Source: Devosia naphthalenivorans (lineage in GTDB: Bacteria; Pseudomonadota; Alphaproteobacteria; Rhizobiales; Devosiaceae). From it: a stretch of 64,000 nucleotides of DNA. Positions 25,653 to 34,384 of this stretch are shown piece after piece. The stretch lies in the NCBI RefSeq assembly GCF_003056355.1, contig NZ_PYVW01000011.1, positions 1 through 64,000 on the forward strand, given 5' to 3'. The first letter of the stretch is position 1; each line of letters begins with the position of its first letter. The position numbers and the translations under genes were made by a program. Below the pieces are notes generated by a model. It worked only from the letters and a program-made list of their open reading frames with translations. It was not told the origin of the DNA and did no database searches.

Positions 25653-26059
25653 TAACTTCTCACGTAGAGGCTCCCCGCAAGCAGCGGCAATCCCGGAGAG
25701 CCCAGTATCCAACACCCTAGCTACCGCCGTCACAACCTCCGTCGGTTCCGGCTCTGCATGCTGGCCACACCATCCCCAAAGGCGACAACTGCCGTTCGAG
25801 ATGAAGTTCGACGGATACCGCGCGTAGATCGCCATAGAGTGTCCGAGGCAAGGGTCTTCATCGGCAACGCCAAGACCATGGGGTCCATCCGCTCTCACCG
25901 TTCCGATCCGCATATTATGCGAATCCGGGTGGATTCGTTTCCCCGCTGGTGACGGCAGCTCTGCGGCGCCCATTTCGGTCGCTCAGGCTGTCTAAAGGAT
26001 CTCCCGAAAGCAGCCGCCTCGTCAAAGGTTCGAAGATCCAAGTAGCATCCTTTAGCCCC
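25653..26059. other. Intergenic stretch, no supportable gene
   Basis: A minus-strand frame of about 114 codons crosses this area but contains a mixture of unlike segments, no ribosome site and no family features. Nothing else was recognised. It separates the first metabolic module from the second. Confidence 0.4.
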
Positions 26060-26536
26060 TTAGATCGTCACTTCTACCAGTTGCCTGATGTTATAAATTT
26101 CTGTGTCTGATCCTGCCGGATGCCGCATCATGGTCATGGCATATTCGTTAGGCGCGACAAGCGGCGAAACGGCGCGGTGCCAGACATTGCGACGGTAGGT
26201 GACACCTTGGTTCGCTTCGGCAACAAAGGCGCGCAGCGTCGCAGGCAAAGCCGTGCCGTCCGGAGCGCTGTCGCAGACGATTACAAGGCTTCGTCCCCCT
26301 TCAAGGGTCAGAAAAGTCTGGGAAGAATGGGGGTGGCGCTCAAGCTTGTCCACCAGCAGGGGCATATCGACCGCTTGCTCGATGCGAAGAAGATTAAGGC
26401 TCGGAGTCGTTGCTGACTCATCTCGCTCGAAAGCATTGGCAACGACATTGAGAACGCCATTTCGGTCATGCTGAACCACTTGTCCATAAGGGGCGAACGC
26501 TGCCGCGGTCAGCGGCTCGGCTTCGATCATCATCAT
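26060..26536 (-). CDS. Ureidoglycolate lyase (AllA) family protein
   Basis: 158 residues, the length of AllA, a cupin-like fold. Recognisable parts: ALTAAAFAPYGQVV-type start (here PLTAAAFAPYGQVVQ), LERHPHSSQTFLTLEG (about 65-80, with the His cluster) and RRNVWHRAVSPL (about 115-126). AllA releases urea from ureidoglycolate to give glyoxylate, but no other allantoin gene is in the window, so the protein may act on another substrate in this acid-sugar cluster. It is the last gene of a five-gene minus-strand operon, 48 bases after the SDR gene. Confidence 0.8.
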   Translation of the reverse strand: MMMIEAEPLTAAAFAPYGQVVQHDRNGVLNVVANAFERDESATTPSLNLLRIEQAVDMPLLVDKLERHPHSSQTFLTLEGGRSLVIVCDSAPDGTALPATLRAFVAEANQGVTYRRNVWHRAVSPLVAPNEYAMTMMRHPAGSDTEIYNIRQLVEVTI

Positions 26537-26584
26537 GCAGATTTCCTTGAAAATTAAACGCCGGCATCGCGCCCTTCCGGCCCG

Positions 26585-27352
26585 TCAGCGACCCATCCAG
26601 CCGCCATCCACCACCATTGTATGGCCGTTTATATAAGCGGCAGCCGGAGAGGCGAGGAACACGGCGGCACCGGCAAAATCTTCAGGATTGCCCCAGCGGC
26701 CGGCGGGAATGCGATCAAGGATGGCCCTGGAGCGGACAGGATCGTTGCGCAATGCTTCGGTGTTGTCGGTAGCGATATAGCCCGGGGCAATGGCATTGAC
26801 GTTGATGTTCTTGGCTGCCCATTCATTGGCCAGGGCCATAGTGATCCGACCGATGCCGCTCTTGCTTGCCGCATAGCCGGGCACGTTGATGCCGCCTTGG
26901 AAAGTCAGCAGAGACGCAGTGAAAATGATCTTGCCGCCGCCCTTTGCAATCATGCGCCGACCGAACTCGCGGGCCAGGATGAAAGGGGCCGAAAGATTGG
27001 TTTCCAGAACTTCGTCCCAGATTGCGTCGTCGTGCTCTGCAGCCGGCGCGCGCTTGATAGTACCGGCGTTGTTGACCAGGATATCGATCCGGTGCCGGTC
27101 GGCAGCCGTGTCGACAAAGCGGCGCAGGGCCGATCGATCGGAGAAGTCGCATTGATAGGCGGTAAACTGCCGCCCTAGCGAACGCACGCCCGCTTCGCAT
27201 GCGCTTCCCTCAAGCGCGAGGCTGGCGCTGACGCCGACGATATCGGCGCCGGATTCGGCTAGGCCAATAGCAATGGCAAGCCCGATGCCGCGATTGCAGC
27301 CGGTAACCAGGGCAGTCCGGCCCGCGAGACTGAATTTATCGAGGATGCTCAA
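26585..27352 (-). CDS. Short-chain dehydrogenase, KduD-like
   Basis: 255 residues, classical SDR. The cofactor motif TGCNRGIG (about 17-24), NNAG (about 92-95), catalytic Ser in FTASLLTFQGG (about 145) and YAASK (about 158-162) are all present. The beginning (FSLAGRTALVTGCNRGIGLAIAIGLAESGAD) and the FQGGINVPGYAASKSGI region resemble KduD, the 2-dehydro-3-deoxy-gluconate 5-dehydrogenase, which oxidises or reduces keto-deoxy sugar acids. The start overlaps the end of the upstream dehydrogenase gene by four bases (ATGA, 27349-27352). Substrate assigned by resemblance and context only. Confidence 0.87.
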   Translation of the reverse strand: MSILDKFSLAGRTALVTGCNRGIGLAIAIGLAESGADIVGVSASLALEGSACEAGVRSLGRQFTAYQCDFSDRSALRRFVDTAADRHRIDILVNNAGTIKRAPAAEHDDAIWDEVLETNLSAPFILAREFGRRMIAKGGGKIIFTASLLTFQGGINVPGYAASKSGIGRITMALANEWAAKNINVNAIAPGYIATDNTEALRNDPVRSRAILDRIPAGRWGNPEDFAGAAVFLASPAAAYINGHTMVVDGGWMGR

Positions 27353-28389
27353 AGGTTTGCTCCCACACGGATAAGGGTCTTCATGGCGATTGAATTGCCA
27401 TGAAGGCCGGCAAAGGCCTGTTCGATATCGTCGAGCGCACGGATGTCGGTGATGAGCGCACCGACATCGATCGCTCCCCTGGCAAGCAGGCCGATCGCCT
27501 GCTCGTAATCCTCCGGCTCGTAAACGCGGGCACCCAGCATTTCCAGTTCCCGCCAGAAGAACTGGAACAGGTCGACTGGAGGCTTCTTGTTGTTGATCGC
27601 AACCATGACGATGCGCCCGCGCGTTGCGGCCGCTGCGGTCATGGTCTCGACCCCGGCCTGCGACCCCGAAACTTCGAACACCACGTCGGCGCCTTTGCCC
27701 CGCGTTTGGGTCTTGATCGCCACCTCCACCGGGCCGTCCTTGGGATTGAGCGCACCTAGCCCCAGCTTCTTGGCGATGGACAGTCGATTTTCATTGATCT
27801 CGGCAACCGCCACTTCGGCGCCCACATGCTTGGCGACCATGGCGATCAGCATTCCGATCGGTCCACCCCCGATCACGAGGGCCGTTTCCCCCGAAACCAG
27901 CCGTGCACGCCGCACATCGTGGCAGGCGACCGCGAGCGGTTCGATCAATGCCGCAAGCTTGAGATCGATCCCCTCGGGCAGGGCATGGACGGTATAGGCC
28001 GGAACGCTCCACTTCTCCTGAAAGGCGCCATTGGTATCGAGCCCAAGGAATTTCAGGTTGTGACAGATATGGCTGTGTCCGGCCTCGCAGGCAGGACAGG
28101 CGCCACAATGCGCCAGCGGACGCACCACGACGCGCTGCCCCACGGCAAAACCTGAGGCACCCTCGCCCAGAGCCGAGATCGTGCCCGACATTTCATGGCC
28201 GATGACACGATGCGTGGTCACGCGGGCATCCATATCGCCGTGAAAGACGTGCATATCCGTGCCGCAGACGCCGCAAAAGGCGACATCGATCTGGACTTCG
28301 CCGGCGCCGGGCACAGCTGCGGTAATCTCTTCGACGCGAAACGACTTTTCGCCGGTATAAAAGGCGGCCTTGATGGAATGTGCGGTCAT
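27349..28389 (-). CDS. Zinc-dependent alcohol (polyol-type) dehydrogenase
   Basis: 346 residues from ATG 28387-28389; a longer open frame to 28659 is a read-through into rraA-like coding sequence. MDR fold: catalytic zinc site CGVCGTDMHVFHG and GHEMSGTISALGEG, structural zinc cysteines CGACPACEAGHSHIC (about 92-106) and Rossmann motif ALVIGGGPIGMLIAMVAKHVGA (about 167-188). Similar to L-threonine/sorbitol/galactitol dehydrogenases. It starts two bases after the RraA-like gene and overlaps the SDR gene, so it is tightly coupled. Probably oxidises a hydroxyl of the acid-sugar intermediate. Confidence 0.87.
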   Translation of the reverse strand: MTAHSIKAAFYTGEKSFRVEEITAAVPGAGEVQIDVAFCGVCGTDMHVFHGDMDARVTTHRVIGHEMSGTISALGEGASGFAVGQRVVVRPLAHCGACPACEAGHSHICHNLKFLGLDTNGAFQEKWSVPAYTVHALPEGIDLKLAALIEPLAVACHDVRRARLVSGETALVIGGGPIGMLIAMVAKHVGAEVAVAEINENRLSIAKKLGLGALNPKDGPVEVAIKTQTRGKGADVVFEVSGSQAGVETMTAAAATRGRIVMVAINNKKPPVDLFQFFWRELEMLGARVYEPEDYEQAIGLLARGAIDVGALITDIRALDDIEQAFAGLHGNSIAMKTLIRVGANL

Positions 28390-28391
28390 GA

Positions 28392-29045
28392 TCAGAACTT
28401 GCCAAACTGGAGATAGGCCTGCTGCGGGTCGACGCCCTGGAGGATTGCCTTGCGAACGAGGTTTTCGGTGGCGATGGCCTTTTCGGACCGCTCGATGACG
28501 TCTTCGACGATATCCAGCGGCACGCGGATCATCCCGTCCCGGTCGCCCACCATGTAGTCGCCGGGATTGATGACGACGTCGCCGATCTTGACTTCCACCT
28601 GGGTCGCGGCCGGCAACCAGTAGCCGACGATGTCGCGCGGCGTGTGTCCGGCGCACCAAGTCTGGAAACCCAGGTCCAGCAGGAAGTTGACGTCGCGCAC
28701 CAGCCCATCGGCGATACAGCCACGTACGCCCTTGTCGCGCAGGGTTTCTGCCGAGAGCTCGCCCATGTGGGCAACCACGCGGTCATTGGGCTGCGAAACC
28801 CAGATCGAACCCGAAGGGGCCTTTGAAAGCAGCCCGGTCCAGGCAAGCAGTGTTTCATGGGGGTCAGCATCGAGGTCCGCCTTGCCGAGCACTGTGAATG
28901 CCGGACCGGCCATGGCTTTTTCCGGCATGATCGGCCGTAGATAAGGCGGCAGGGTAAAATCGCGCAGCCCCATGGCGCGCATGACGTCATGGACGACGCC
29001 GGTATAGCAGGCTTCCAAGCGCTCGGTGATCGAGGCCATGTTCAT
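28392..29045 (-). CDS. RraA-like / 4-hydroxy-4-methyl-2-oxoglutarate aldolase family protein
   Basis: 217 residues. The HMG-aldolase/RraA fold is shown by PGDYMVGDRDGMIRVP (about 165-180) and the signature RGCIADGLVRDV (about 109-120) with the catalytic Arg-Asp pair. HMG/CHA aldolases split 2-keto-acids to pyruvate with a divalent metal; RraA itself, which regulates RNase E, lacks activity. The operon context (dehydratase, dehydrogenases) favours an aldolase or decarboxylase role. It lies 18 bases after the dehydratase gene and two before the next. Confidence 0.87.
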   Translation of the reverse strand: MNMASITERLEACYTGVVHDVMRAMGLRDFTLPPYLRPIMPEKAMAGPAFTVLGKADLDADPHETLLAWTGLLSKAPSGSIWVSQPNDRVVAHMGELSAETLRDKGVRGCIADGLVRDVNFLLDLGFQTWCAGHTPRDIVGYWLPAATQVEVKIGDVVINPGDYMVGDRDGMIRVPLDIVEDVIERSEKAIATENLVRKAILQGVDPQQAYLQFGKF

Positions 29046-29063
29046 TCTCCTCCAATGTTCAGA

Positions 29064-30221
29064 TCAGGCGGCACGCATCTTGGCACCGTAGCCGCCCTGC
29101 CAGGGATAGGCAGCGCGCAGCTCATCGGTCAGTCGCACCCCAAGTCCGGGCGCCGTCGGGGGCAACAGATGCCCGTTCTCGATGCGGAGCGGCTCCACCA
29201 GCAGCGCATCGCGCAGCGGGAAGCCCCAGGTGGGGACTTCCTGGATGAAGACGTTAGGCTGGGTGAACGCCCAATGCAGGTTGGCCATGACAGTGACCCC
29301 GCTCCCCCAAGCATGTGGTGCCACCTTGGTGCCAAACAAAGCCGCCGCCCCGGCAATACGGATGCATTCCAGGATGCCGCCCGAGGTGCAGGCGTCGGGC
29401 TGCACGATATCCACGGAACGATTGCGCAGCAGATGGCCGAATTCGATCAGGCCGAACATCGTCTCGCCGCCACTGATCGGCACCGGCGACAGGCGCCGCA
29501 CCTCGGCAAGGCCCTCATAATCGTCGGCGGCGCAAGGCTCTTCGAGCCAGGTGATGTCATAGGGAGCAATGGCATGGGCGAATTTGACTGCCTGCTTGCT
29601 GTCCCAAGGGCTTGGATGCGAACCCATCACGGCATCCACCATCAGCTTGATATTGGGGCCAAGCAGTTCACGGCAACGCGCCACCTTGGCGACAGCCTGG
29701 TCGAAATTGGTCGAAGTGCGGATTTTGACGGCCGGAACGCCGTCGCGGACATAGCCGCTCATCTCGCGTTCCATCGCATCGGCCGGCTTTTCCTGTCCGG
29801 CGGAGGCGTAGAACGGCATGCGCTCATGGGCGAGCCCGCCGATCAGTTTCCACACTGGCAGCCCGGCTTCCTGGCCGGCGATGTCCCACAGGGCGTTCTC
29901 GATGGCGCTGATCGCGTTGATCGAGGCCCCGACCCGTCCCCAATACTTGCAGGAATTGCGCATCTTTTCGAGTAAACGCGCGACGTCCAGTGGATTTTCC
30001 CCGACCAGTACGCCGTTGAAATGCTCGACCAGACCACCGGCGGCTTCGGGGTAGAACCACCCGCCGCCATAGGTGTCACCCAGGCCGATCAGGCCGGAAT
30101 CGGTGTGCACTTGCAGCATGGACACGCTCGCCACCGTCATTTCCCCGCCTGACCACCGCGCCGCGGAATCCTCCGCCAGCGGCACGCTCATCAAAACACT
30201 TTCGATCCTTGTGATCTTCAC
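29064..30221 (-). CDS. Enolase-superfamily acid-sugar dehydratase (mandelate racemase subgroup)
   Basis: 385 residues with an N-terminal capping domain and a TIM barrel. Active-site residues of the mandelate racemase subgroup are visible: KIR (about 166-168) on strand 2, metal ligands Asp in LMVDAVMG, Glu in WLEEPCAAD and Glu in SGGETMFG, and a His-Asp dyad formed by QPDACTSGG and PHAWGSGV. Such enzymes dehydrate sugar acids to 2-keto-3-deoxy acids. The particular sugar acid cannot be told. First gene of the minus-strand operon, divergent from the ABC transporter; a 175-base region in between carries the promoters. Confidence 0.88.
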   Translation of the reverse strand: MKITRIESVLMSVPLAEDSAARWSGGEMTVASVSMLQVHTDSGLIGLGDTYGGGWFYPEAAGGLVEHFNGVLVGENPLDVARLLEKMRNSCKYWGRVGASINAISAIENALWDIAGQEAGLPVWKLIGGLAHERMPFYASAGQEKPADAMEREMSGYVRDGVPAVKIRTSTNFDQAVAKVARCRELLGPNIKLMVDAVMGSHPSPWDSKQAVKFAHAIAPYDITWLEEPCAADDYEGLAEVRRLSPVPISGGETMFGLIEFGHLLRNRSVDIVQPDACTSGGILECIRIAGAAALFGTKVAPHAWGSGVTVMANLHWAFTQPNVFIQEVPTWGFPLRDALLVEPLRIENGHLLPPTAPGLGVRLTDELRAAYPWQGGYGAKMRAA

Positions 30222-30396
30222 GTCATCGCCTTTTTCATTTGCAAAATCCGTTTTCGTATATAAGATGACGACGAGAGATGAGGCTTGTCAAGCCGGGTTG
30301 TGTCCCTCAGCGAGGCGCTGATCGGCCAAGTGGGCAAGACGAGGGAGATGCGCTAGCGGCTAGCAAGGGCAGGTCGTCCGCCGATGGAGGAATGGT
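30222..30396. promoter_or_regulatory. Divergent promoter region between dehydratase operon and ABC transporter operon
   Basis: AT-rich stretch (about 30225-30266) with GCAAAA-TCCG-TTTTCG at 30241-30256, an imperfect palindrome and the best candidate operator for the IclR regulator at 34385. The plus side ends in GGAGG at 30386-30390 ahead of the TTG start. Confidence 0.4.
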
Positions 30397-31065
30397 TTGG
30401 GATTTCAGTTCCGCTTCGAGCCTGTGCTCGCTGCCTGGCCTGAATTGCTGGAGGGAGCCTGGCTGACGATCCAGCTATCGCTCGCCGCCATGGCGATCGG
30501 CCTGGTTGTCGCCGTGCTCTGCGCGCTGGCCAAGACATCGGGCCCCAAGCCGGTGCGCGTCGTGGTCGATTTCTATATCGAGATCGTACGCAACACGCCG
30601 TTCCTGGTGCAGATCTTCTTCATCTACTTCGGCCTGCCGGCCCTGGGCCTACGGCTTTCTCCAGGCAATGCCGCGCTGCTGGCACTAGTCTTCAATGTGG
30701 GCGCCTATGCCGCCGAGATTATCCGCTCCGGCATTGAAGCGGTGCCGCGCGGCCAGATCGAAGCAGGTATCGCTCTGGGCCTCAAACCCTTGTCGATCTT
30801 CCGCCACATCGTGCTCAAGCCGGCGCTGCGGGCAACCTTTCCCGCCCTTACTAGCCAGTTCACGCTTCTGATGCTGTCCACCAGCGTACTGTCGGCGATC
30901 TCAGCGGATGAGTTGACCTCCATGGCCAACAACATCCAGTCCCGCACCTTTTCCAGCTTCGAGGTCTATCTCGTCGTGACCGTGATCTACTTCGCCATCT
31001 ATATGCTGTTCTCAGCCATGTTCGCCCTGATCAATCGGCGGGCATTTTCCTATCCGAGCAAGTAG
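30397..31065 (+). CDS. ABC transporter permease, polar-amino-acid (HisM/GlnP) type
   Basis: 222 residues starting at TTG 30397, fixed by GGAGG at 30386-30390; ATG 30392 is out of frame. About five membrane helices and the EAA loop EAGIALGLKPLSIFRHIVLKPALR (around 136-159) that docks with the ATPase; EIVRNTPFLVQIFFIYFGLP (about 63-82) is typical of the polar amino-acid permeases. It forms a heteromer with the next gene. Although this type mostly carries amino acids, related systems in this genomic setting carry other small acids. Confidence 0.9.
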   Translation: MGFQFRFEPVLAAWPELLEGAWLTIQLSLAAMAIGLVVAVLCALAKTSGPKPVRVVVDFYIEIVRNTPFLVQIFFIYFGLPALGLRLSPGNAALLALVFNVGAYAAEIIRSGIEAVPRGQIEAGIALGLKPLSIFRHIVLKPALRATFPALTSQFTLLMLSTSVLSAISADELTSMANNIQSRTFSSFEVYLVVTVIYFAIYMLFSAMFALINRRAFSYPSK

Positions 31066-31073
31066 GGGCCGAG

Positions 31074-31727
31074 ATGATCAGACCATTCGGCATCAACGAA
31101 GCGTTCTTCATCATTTCTGCCATCCAGTGGACTGTTCTGTTGTCGCTGACCGCCTTTGCTGGGGGAGCCTTGGGGGGCTTTGCCATCGCCCTGATGCGAA
31201 CCTCCCCAATCCCCGCTTTGCGCCGCATCGCATCGGGCTTCATCCAAGTTTTCCAGGGCACGCCGCTCCTGATGCAGCTTTTCCTGGTTTTCTTCGGCGC
31301 CTCGGCGATGGGCTGGAAGCTCAACCCTTGGGTAGCAGCTGCCATCGGCTTGACCCTTCATGCGAGCGCCTTTTTGGGCGAAATCTGGCGCGGCAGCATC
31401 GAGACCGTGCCACGTGGGCAGTGGGAGGCCGCTCATGCCCTGGGCCTACGTTACCGCGAAAAGATCCGCGATGTGATCCTTCCCCAGGCCATCAAGCTTT
31501 CCCTCGCGCCGACCGTGGGTTTTTTGGTGCAGCTCATCAAGGGCACTTCGCTCGCTGCCATCATCGGGTTCACCGAACTGACGCGTGCCGGGCAGATCGT
31601 CAACAACGCCACGTTCCAGCCCTTCCTGGTCTTCGGACTGGTCGGCGCACTCTACTTCGCCCTGTGCTGGCCCCTCTCGATGCTGAGTGCGCATCTGGAA
31701 CGCCGGCTCACCAGGGCAAGCCGCTGA
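31074..31727 (+). CDS. ABC transporter permease, polar-amino-acid type, second subunit
   Basis: 217 residues, five predicted helices, with FIQVFQGTPLLMQLFLVFFG (about 57-76) and the EAA loop WEAAHALGLRYREKIRDVILPQAIK (about 117-141). Begins eight bases after the first permease. Pairs with it to form the channel. Confidence 0.9.
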   Translation: MIRPFGINEAFFIISAIQWTVLLSLTAFAGGALGGFAIALMRTSPIPALRRIASGFIQVFQGTPLLMQLFLVFFGASAMGWKLNPWVAAAIGLTLHASAFLGEIWRGSIETVPRGQWEAAHALGLRYREKIRDVILPQAIKLSLAPTVGFLVQLIKGTSLAAIIGFTELTRAGQIVNNATFQPFLVFGLVGALYFALCWPLSMLSAHLERRLTRASR

Positions 31728-31751
31728 CAATCATAACAAGGAGGAGAAGAA

Positions 31752-32552
31752 ATGACGAAACTGACACGCAGAACGTTTGGAGTAGCCACCGGCGCCCTGA
31801 TGCTGGCCATGCTGGCCGGCTCGACGGTTCCCGCAAGCGCGCAGACACTCGACAGCGTCAAGCAGGCCGGAAAGATCCGCGTCGGCATGCTGGTGGACGT
31901 GCCGCCATTCGGCCTGATGAGCACCACCGGCCAGCCGGAAGGCTTCGACGCCGATATCGCTGCCATGCTGGCGGAATATCTGGGCGTGGAACTCGAACTG
32001 GTGCCTGTGACCGGCCCCAACCGCATTCCTTATCTGCTGACGGGCCAGGTCGATGTTCTGGCCGCGGCCCTCGGCATCACCGAGGAGCGTTCCAAGCAGA
32101 TCCAGTTCTCCCAGCCCTATTCAGGGCTCGGCGCGATCATCCTTGCCCCGGTAGACATGGAAGTTTCGAGCTTCGACGATCTCGCCGATCGCAGTGTCGG
32201 TCTGCCCCGCGGCGGCAGCCAGGACCCGGTGGTGACCAGCAGCGCCCTGCCCTCCACCCAGATCCAGCGCTATGACGATGATGCCGGCGCAGTACAGGCT
32301 TTGCTCTCCAACCAGGTGGATTCGCTGGCGGTCGCAACCGTTCTCGTCCCCCAGATCGAGCAGATGGCTCCCGGCCGCTACGACACCAAGTTCCTGCTCT
32401 ATAGCCAGGTCCAGGGCATCGGCATGCGCCCCGGCGAGGCTGACCTGCTCGAACAGGTCGATGCCTTCATTGCCCAGGCCAGGGCAGAGGGCAAACTCGA
32501 AGAGCTCTACGAAAAGTGGCCGGGTACCCGCCCGGCGGATCAGCAGGACTGA
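31752..32552 (+). CDS. ABC transporter substrate-binding protein, polar-amino-acid (SBP_bac_3) family
   Basis: 266 residues with a signal peptide ([19 protein letters not shown]...PASA-QTLDS; the RR at 6-7 is Tat-like but not a full Tat motif). Mature part is the SBP_bac_3 fold: [20 protein letters not shown] (about 42-61), [21 protein letters not shown] (about 65-85), [16 protein letters not shown] hinge (here [12 protein letters not shown]) and a C-terminal [19 protein letters not shown] precedes the ATG. Located between the permeases and the ATPase. Ligand unknown; the surrounding enzymes suggest a polyhydroxy acid. Confidence 0.9.
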   Translation: MTKLTRRTFGVATGALMLAMLAGSTVPASAQTLDSVKQAGKIRVGMLVDVPPFGLMSTTGQPEGFDADIAAMLAEYLGVELELVPVTGPNRIPYLLTGQVDVLAAALGITEERSKQIQFSQPYSGLGAIILAPVDMEVSSFDDLADRSVGLPRGGSQDPVVTSSALPSTQIQRYDDDAGAVQALLSNQVDSLAVATVLVPQIEQMAPGRYDTKFLLYSQVQGIGMRPGEADLLEQVDAFIAQARAEGKLEELYEKWPGTRPADQQD

Positions 32553-32557
32553 AGCCT

Positions 32558-33328
32558 ATGACCATAGCGGCCGAAACGGTTGATCGAGCAGCGGACGCGA
32601 TGGTGAGCATGGAGGGTGTCGAAAAATGGTTCGGCACCTTCCAGGCCCTGCACTCCATCGATCTCTCGGTCGCACAGGGCGAGCGCATAGTGATCTGCGG
32701 ACCATCAGGGTCAGGCAAGTCCACCCTGATCCGCTGCATCAACCAGCTCGATGCGCACCAGAAGGGCCGCATTGTTGTCGACGGCGTCGAAATCCTGCCC
32801 GGCTCGCGCACCATCGAAGCGGTGCGCAGCGAAATCGGCATGGTGTTCCAGCAATTCAATCTGTTCCCGCACATGACGGTGCTGCAAAATTGCATGCTGG
32901 CGCCCATGCGGGTCAGGGGCGCCAGCCGGGAGCAGGCCGAAGCCGAAGCGCGCAAATATCTTGAGCGCGTGCGCATTCCCGAACAGGCAGGGAAATATCC
33001 GGCAGAGCTTTCGGGCGGCCAGCAGCAGCGTGTCGCCATTGCCCGTGCGCTGTGTATGCACCCCAAGATCATGCTGTTCGACGAACCAACTTCGGCGCTT
33101 GATCCAGAGATGGTCAAGGAAGTCCTCGACACCATGGTGAGCCTGGCCGACGACGGCATGACCATGTTGTGCGTCACCCACGAAATGGGCTTCGCCCGCC
33201 GCGTTGCCGATCGCGTCATCTTCATGGAGCGCGGCCGCATCGTTGAAGAGGCACCTCCCGAACAGTTCTTTTCCAATCCGCAGCATGAGCGAACCCGGGA
33301 GTTTCTCGGCCAGATACTCGCCCATTGA
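32558..33328 (+). CDS. ABC transporter ATP-binding protein, polar-amino-acid type
   Basis: 256 residues from ATG 32558, six bases after the previous stop; an upstream in-frame start at 32516 would overlap the binding-protein gene. Walker [10 protein letters not shown] (about 44-52), Q-loop [16 protein letters not shown], signature [15 protein letters not shown] (about 149-163), Walker [16 protein letters not shown] and the switch His in [10 protein letters not shown]. All motifs intact. Completes a four-gene importer. Confidence 0.93.
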   Translation: MTIAAETVDRAADAMVSMEGVEKWFGTFQALHSIDLSVAQGERIVICGPSGSGKSTLIRCINQLDAHQKGRIVVDGVEILPGSRTIEAVRSEIGMVFQQFNLFPHMTVLQNCMLAPMRVRGASREQAEAEARKYLERVRIPEQAGKYPAELSGGQQQRVAIARALCMHPKIMLFDEPTSALDPEMVKEVLDTMVSLADDGMTMLCVTHEMGFARRVADRVIFMERGRIVEEAPPEQFFSNPQHERTREFLGQILAH

Positions 33329-33348
33329 GCCAATATGCCGAGCGCCCC

Positions 33349-34335
33349 ATGACCAAGCCGCTGATCTATCTTCCCAAGCCTTTGCCGCCCGCGGTGACCG
33401 ATCCCCTTGAGCAAAAGTTCGAACTGTTTCGCGCTTGGCAGGCCGGCGCGTCCGAACAGCACTCGCCAGCGATCAAGGAGCGCGTCCAGGGCATCGTGAC
33501 GCTGGGCGGGCGCGTGGACCAGGCACTCATGTCGCGCTTTCCCAGACTTGAAATCGTCGCCAATTACGGCGTCGGATACGATATCGTTGATGCCGCCGGG
33601 GCTGCCGAACGCAGCATCATGGTGACGAATACCCCTGACGTTCTCAATGATGAGGTTGCCGATACCGCCATTGGTCTCCTGTTAATGACCATTCGCAACC
33701 TGGGTGAGGCCGAGCGATACCTGCGCGCCGGCGGATGGGAAAGTGCGCCTTTCCGCCTGAGCCCGGTCTCAATGCGGGGCCGCAAGGTAGGACTTGTCGG
33801 TCTCGGTCGGATCGGCACAGGCATCGCGGAGCGGCTGGTGCCGTTCGGGGTGGAAATAGCCTACCACAGCCGCAGCCCCCGGCCCGAACACCCCTTCCAG
33901 CACTTTCCCGACCTCGTCGCCATGGCGCGCCATGTCAATATCCTCATCGTCATCGTCCCGGGCGGCGAACAAACTCGTCACCTCATCAACGCCGAAGTGC
34001 TCGACGCGCTCGGAACGACCGGCATTGTCATCAATGTCGCACGCGGTTCCGTCATTGATGAGCAGGCGCTGATCACCGCTCTCAAATCAGGCATCATTCT
34101 AGGCGCCGGCCTCGATGTTTTCGAGAACGAGCCCTATGTGCCTGCCGATCTGCTGGAAATGGATCATGTCGTGCTGCTGCCCCATGTTGGCTCTGCCAGC
34201 GTGCCGACGCGCAATGCCATGAGCCAACTCGTGGCTGACAACGTCATCACCTGGTTCGATACCGGCAAGGCACTGACCCCGGTCTCGGAAACCGCGCACA
34301 TTGTTCGGCGCACCGGTCCGGTGCATAAGGACTGA
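33349..34335 (+). CDS. D-isomer-specific 2-hydroxyacid dehydrogenase
   Basis: 328 residues from ATG 33349; a TTG at 33325 is in frame but lacks support. NAD(P)-binding motif VGLVGLGRIGTGIAERL (about 145-161) and the catalytic Arg (NVARGSVIDE), Glu (FENEPYVP) and His (LLPHVGSAS) triad are visible. Such enzymes reduce glyoxylate, hydroxypyruvate or other 2-keto acids. Placed after the ABC importer and before the IclR gene, it probably handles a 2-keto acid product of the RraA-like aldolase or dehydratase. Precise substrate unknown. Confidence 0.88.
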   Translation: MTKPLIYLPKPLPPAVTDPLEQKFELFRAWQAGASEQHSPAIKERVQGIVTLGGRVDQALMSRFPRLEIVANYGVGYDIVDAAGAAERSIMVTNTPDVLNDEVADTAIGLLLMTIRNLGEAERYLRAGGWESAPFRLSPVSMRGRKVGLVGLGRIGTGIAERLVPFGVEIAYHSRSPRPEHPFQHFPDLVAMARHVNILIVIVPGGEQTRHLINAEVLDALGTTGIVINVARGSVIDEQALITALKSGIILGAGLDVFENEPYVPADLLEMDHVVLLPHVGSASVPTRNAMSQLVADNVITWFDTGKALTPVSETAHIVRRTGPVHKD

Positions 34336-34384
34336 TTGTCGCCGCCACCGCGTCGATATGATCGCCCCATTTCCAGGTCGCACC

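Noticed and set aside
25629..25973. Minus-strand frame of 114 codons between the two metabolic modules
   Set aside because: Mixed composition, no ribosome site, no family features; not supported as a gene.
26060..26536. Allantoin/ureide degradation cluster because of the AllA-like gene
   Set aside because: No allantoinase, allantoate hydrolase or ureidoglycolate dehydrogenase is nearby; all neighbours suit sugar acids.
28390..28659. N-terminal extension of the zinc dehydrogenase at 27349-28389
   Set aside because: The extension runs out of frame through the RraA-like gene and is Arg-rich, unlike any dehydrogenase.
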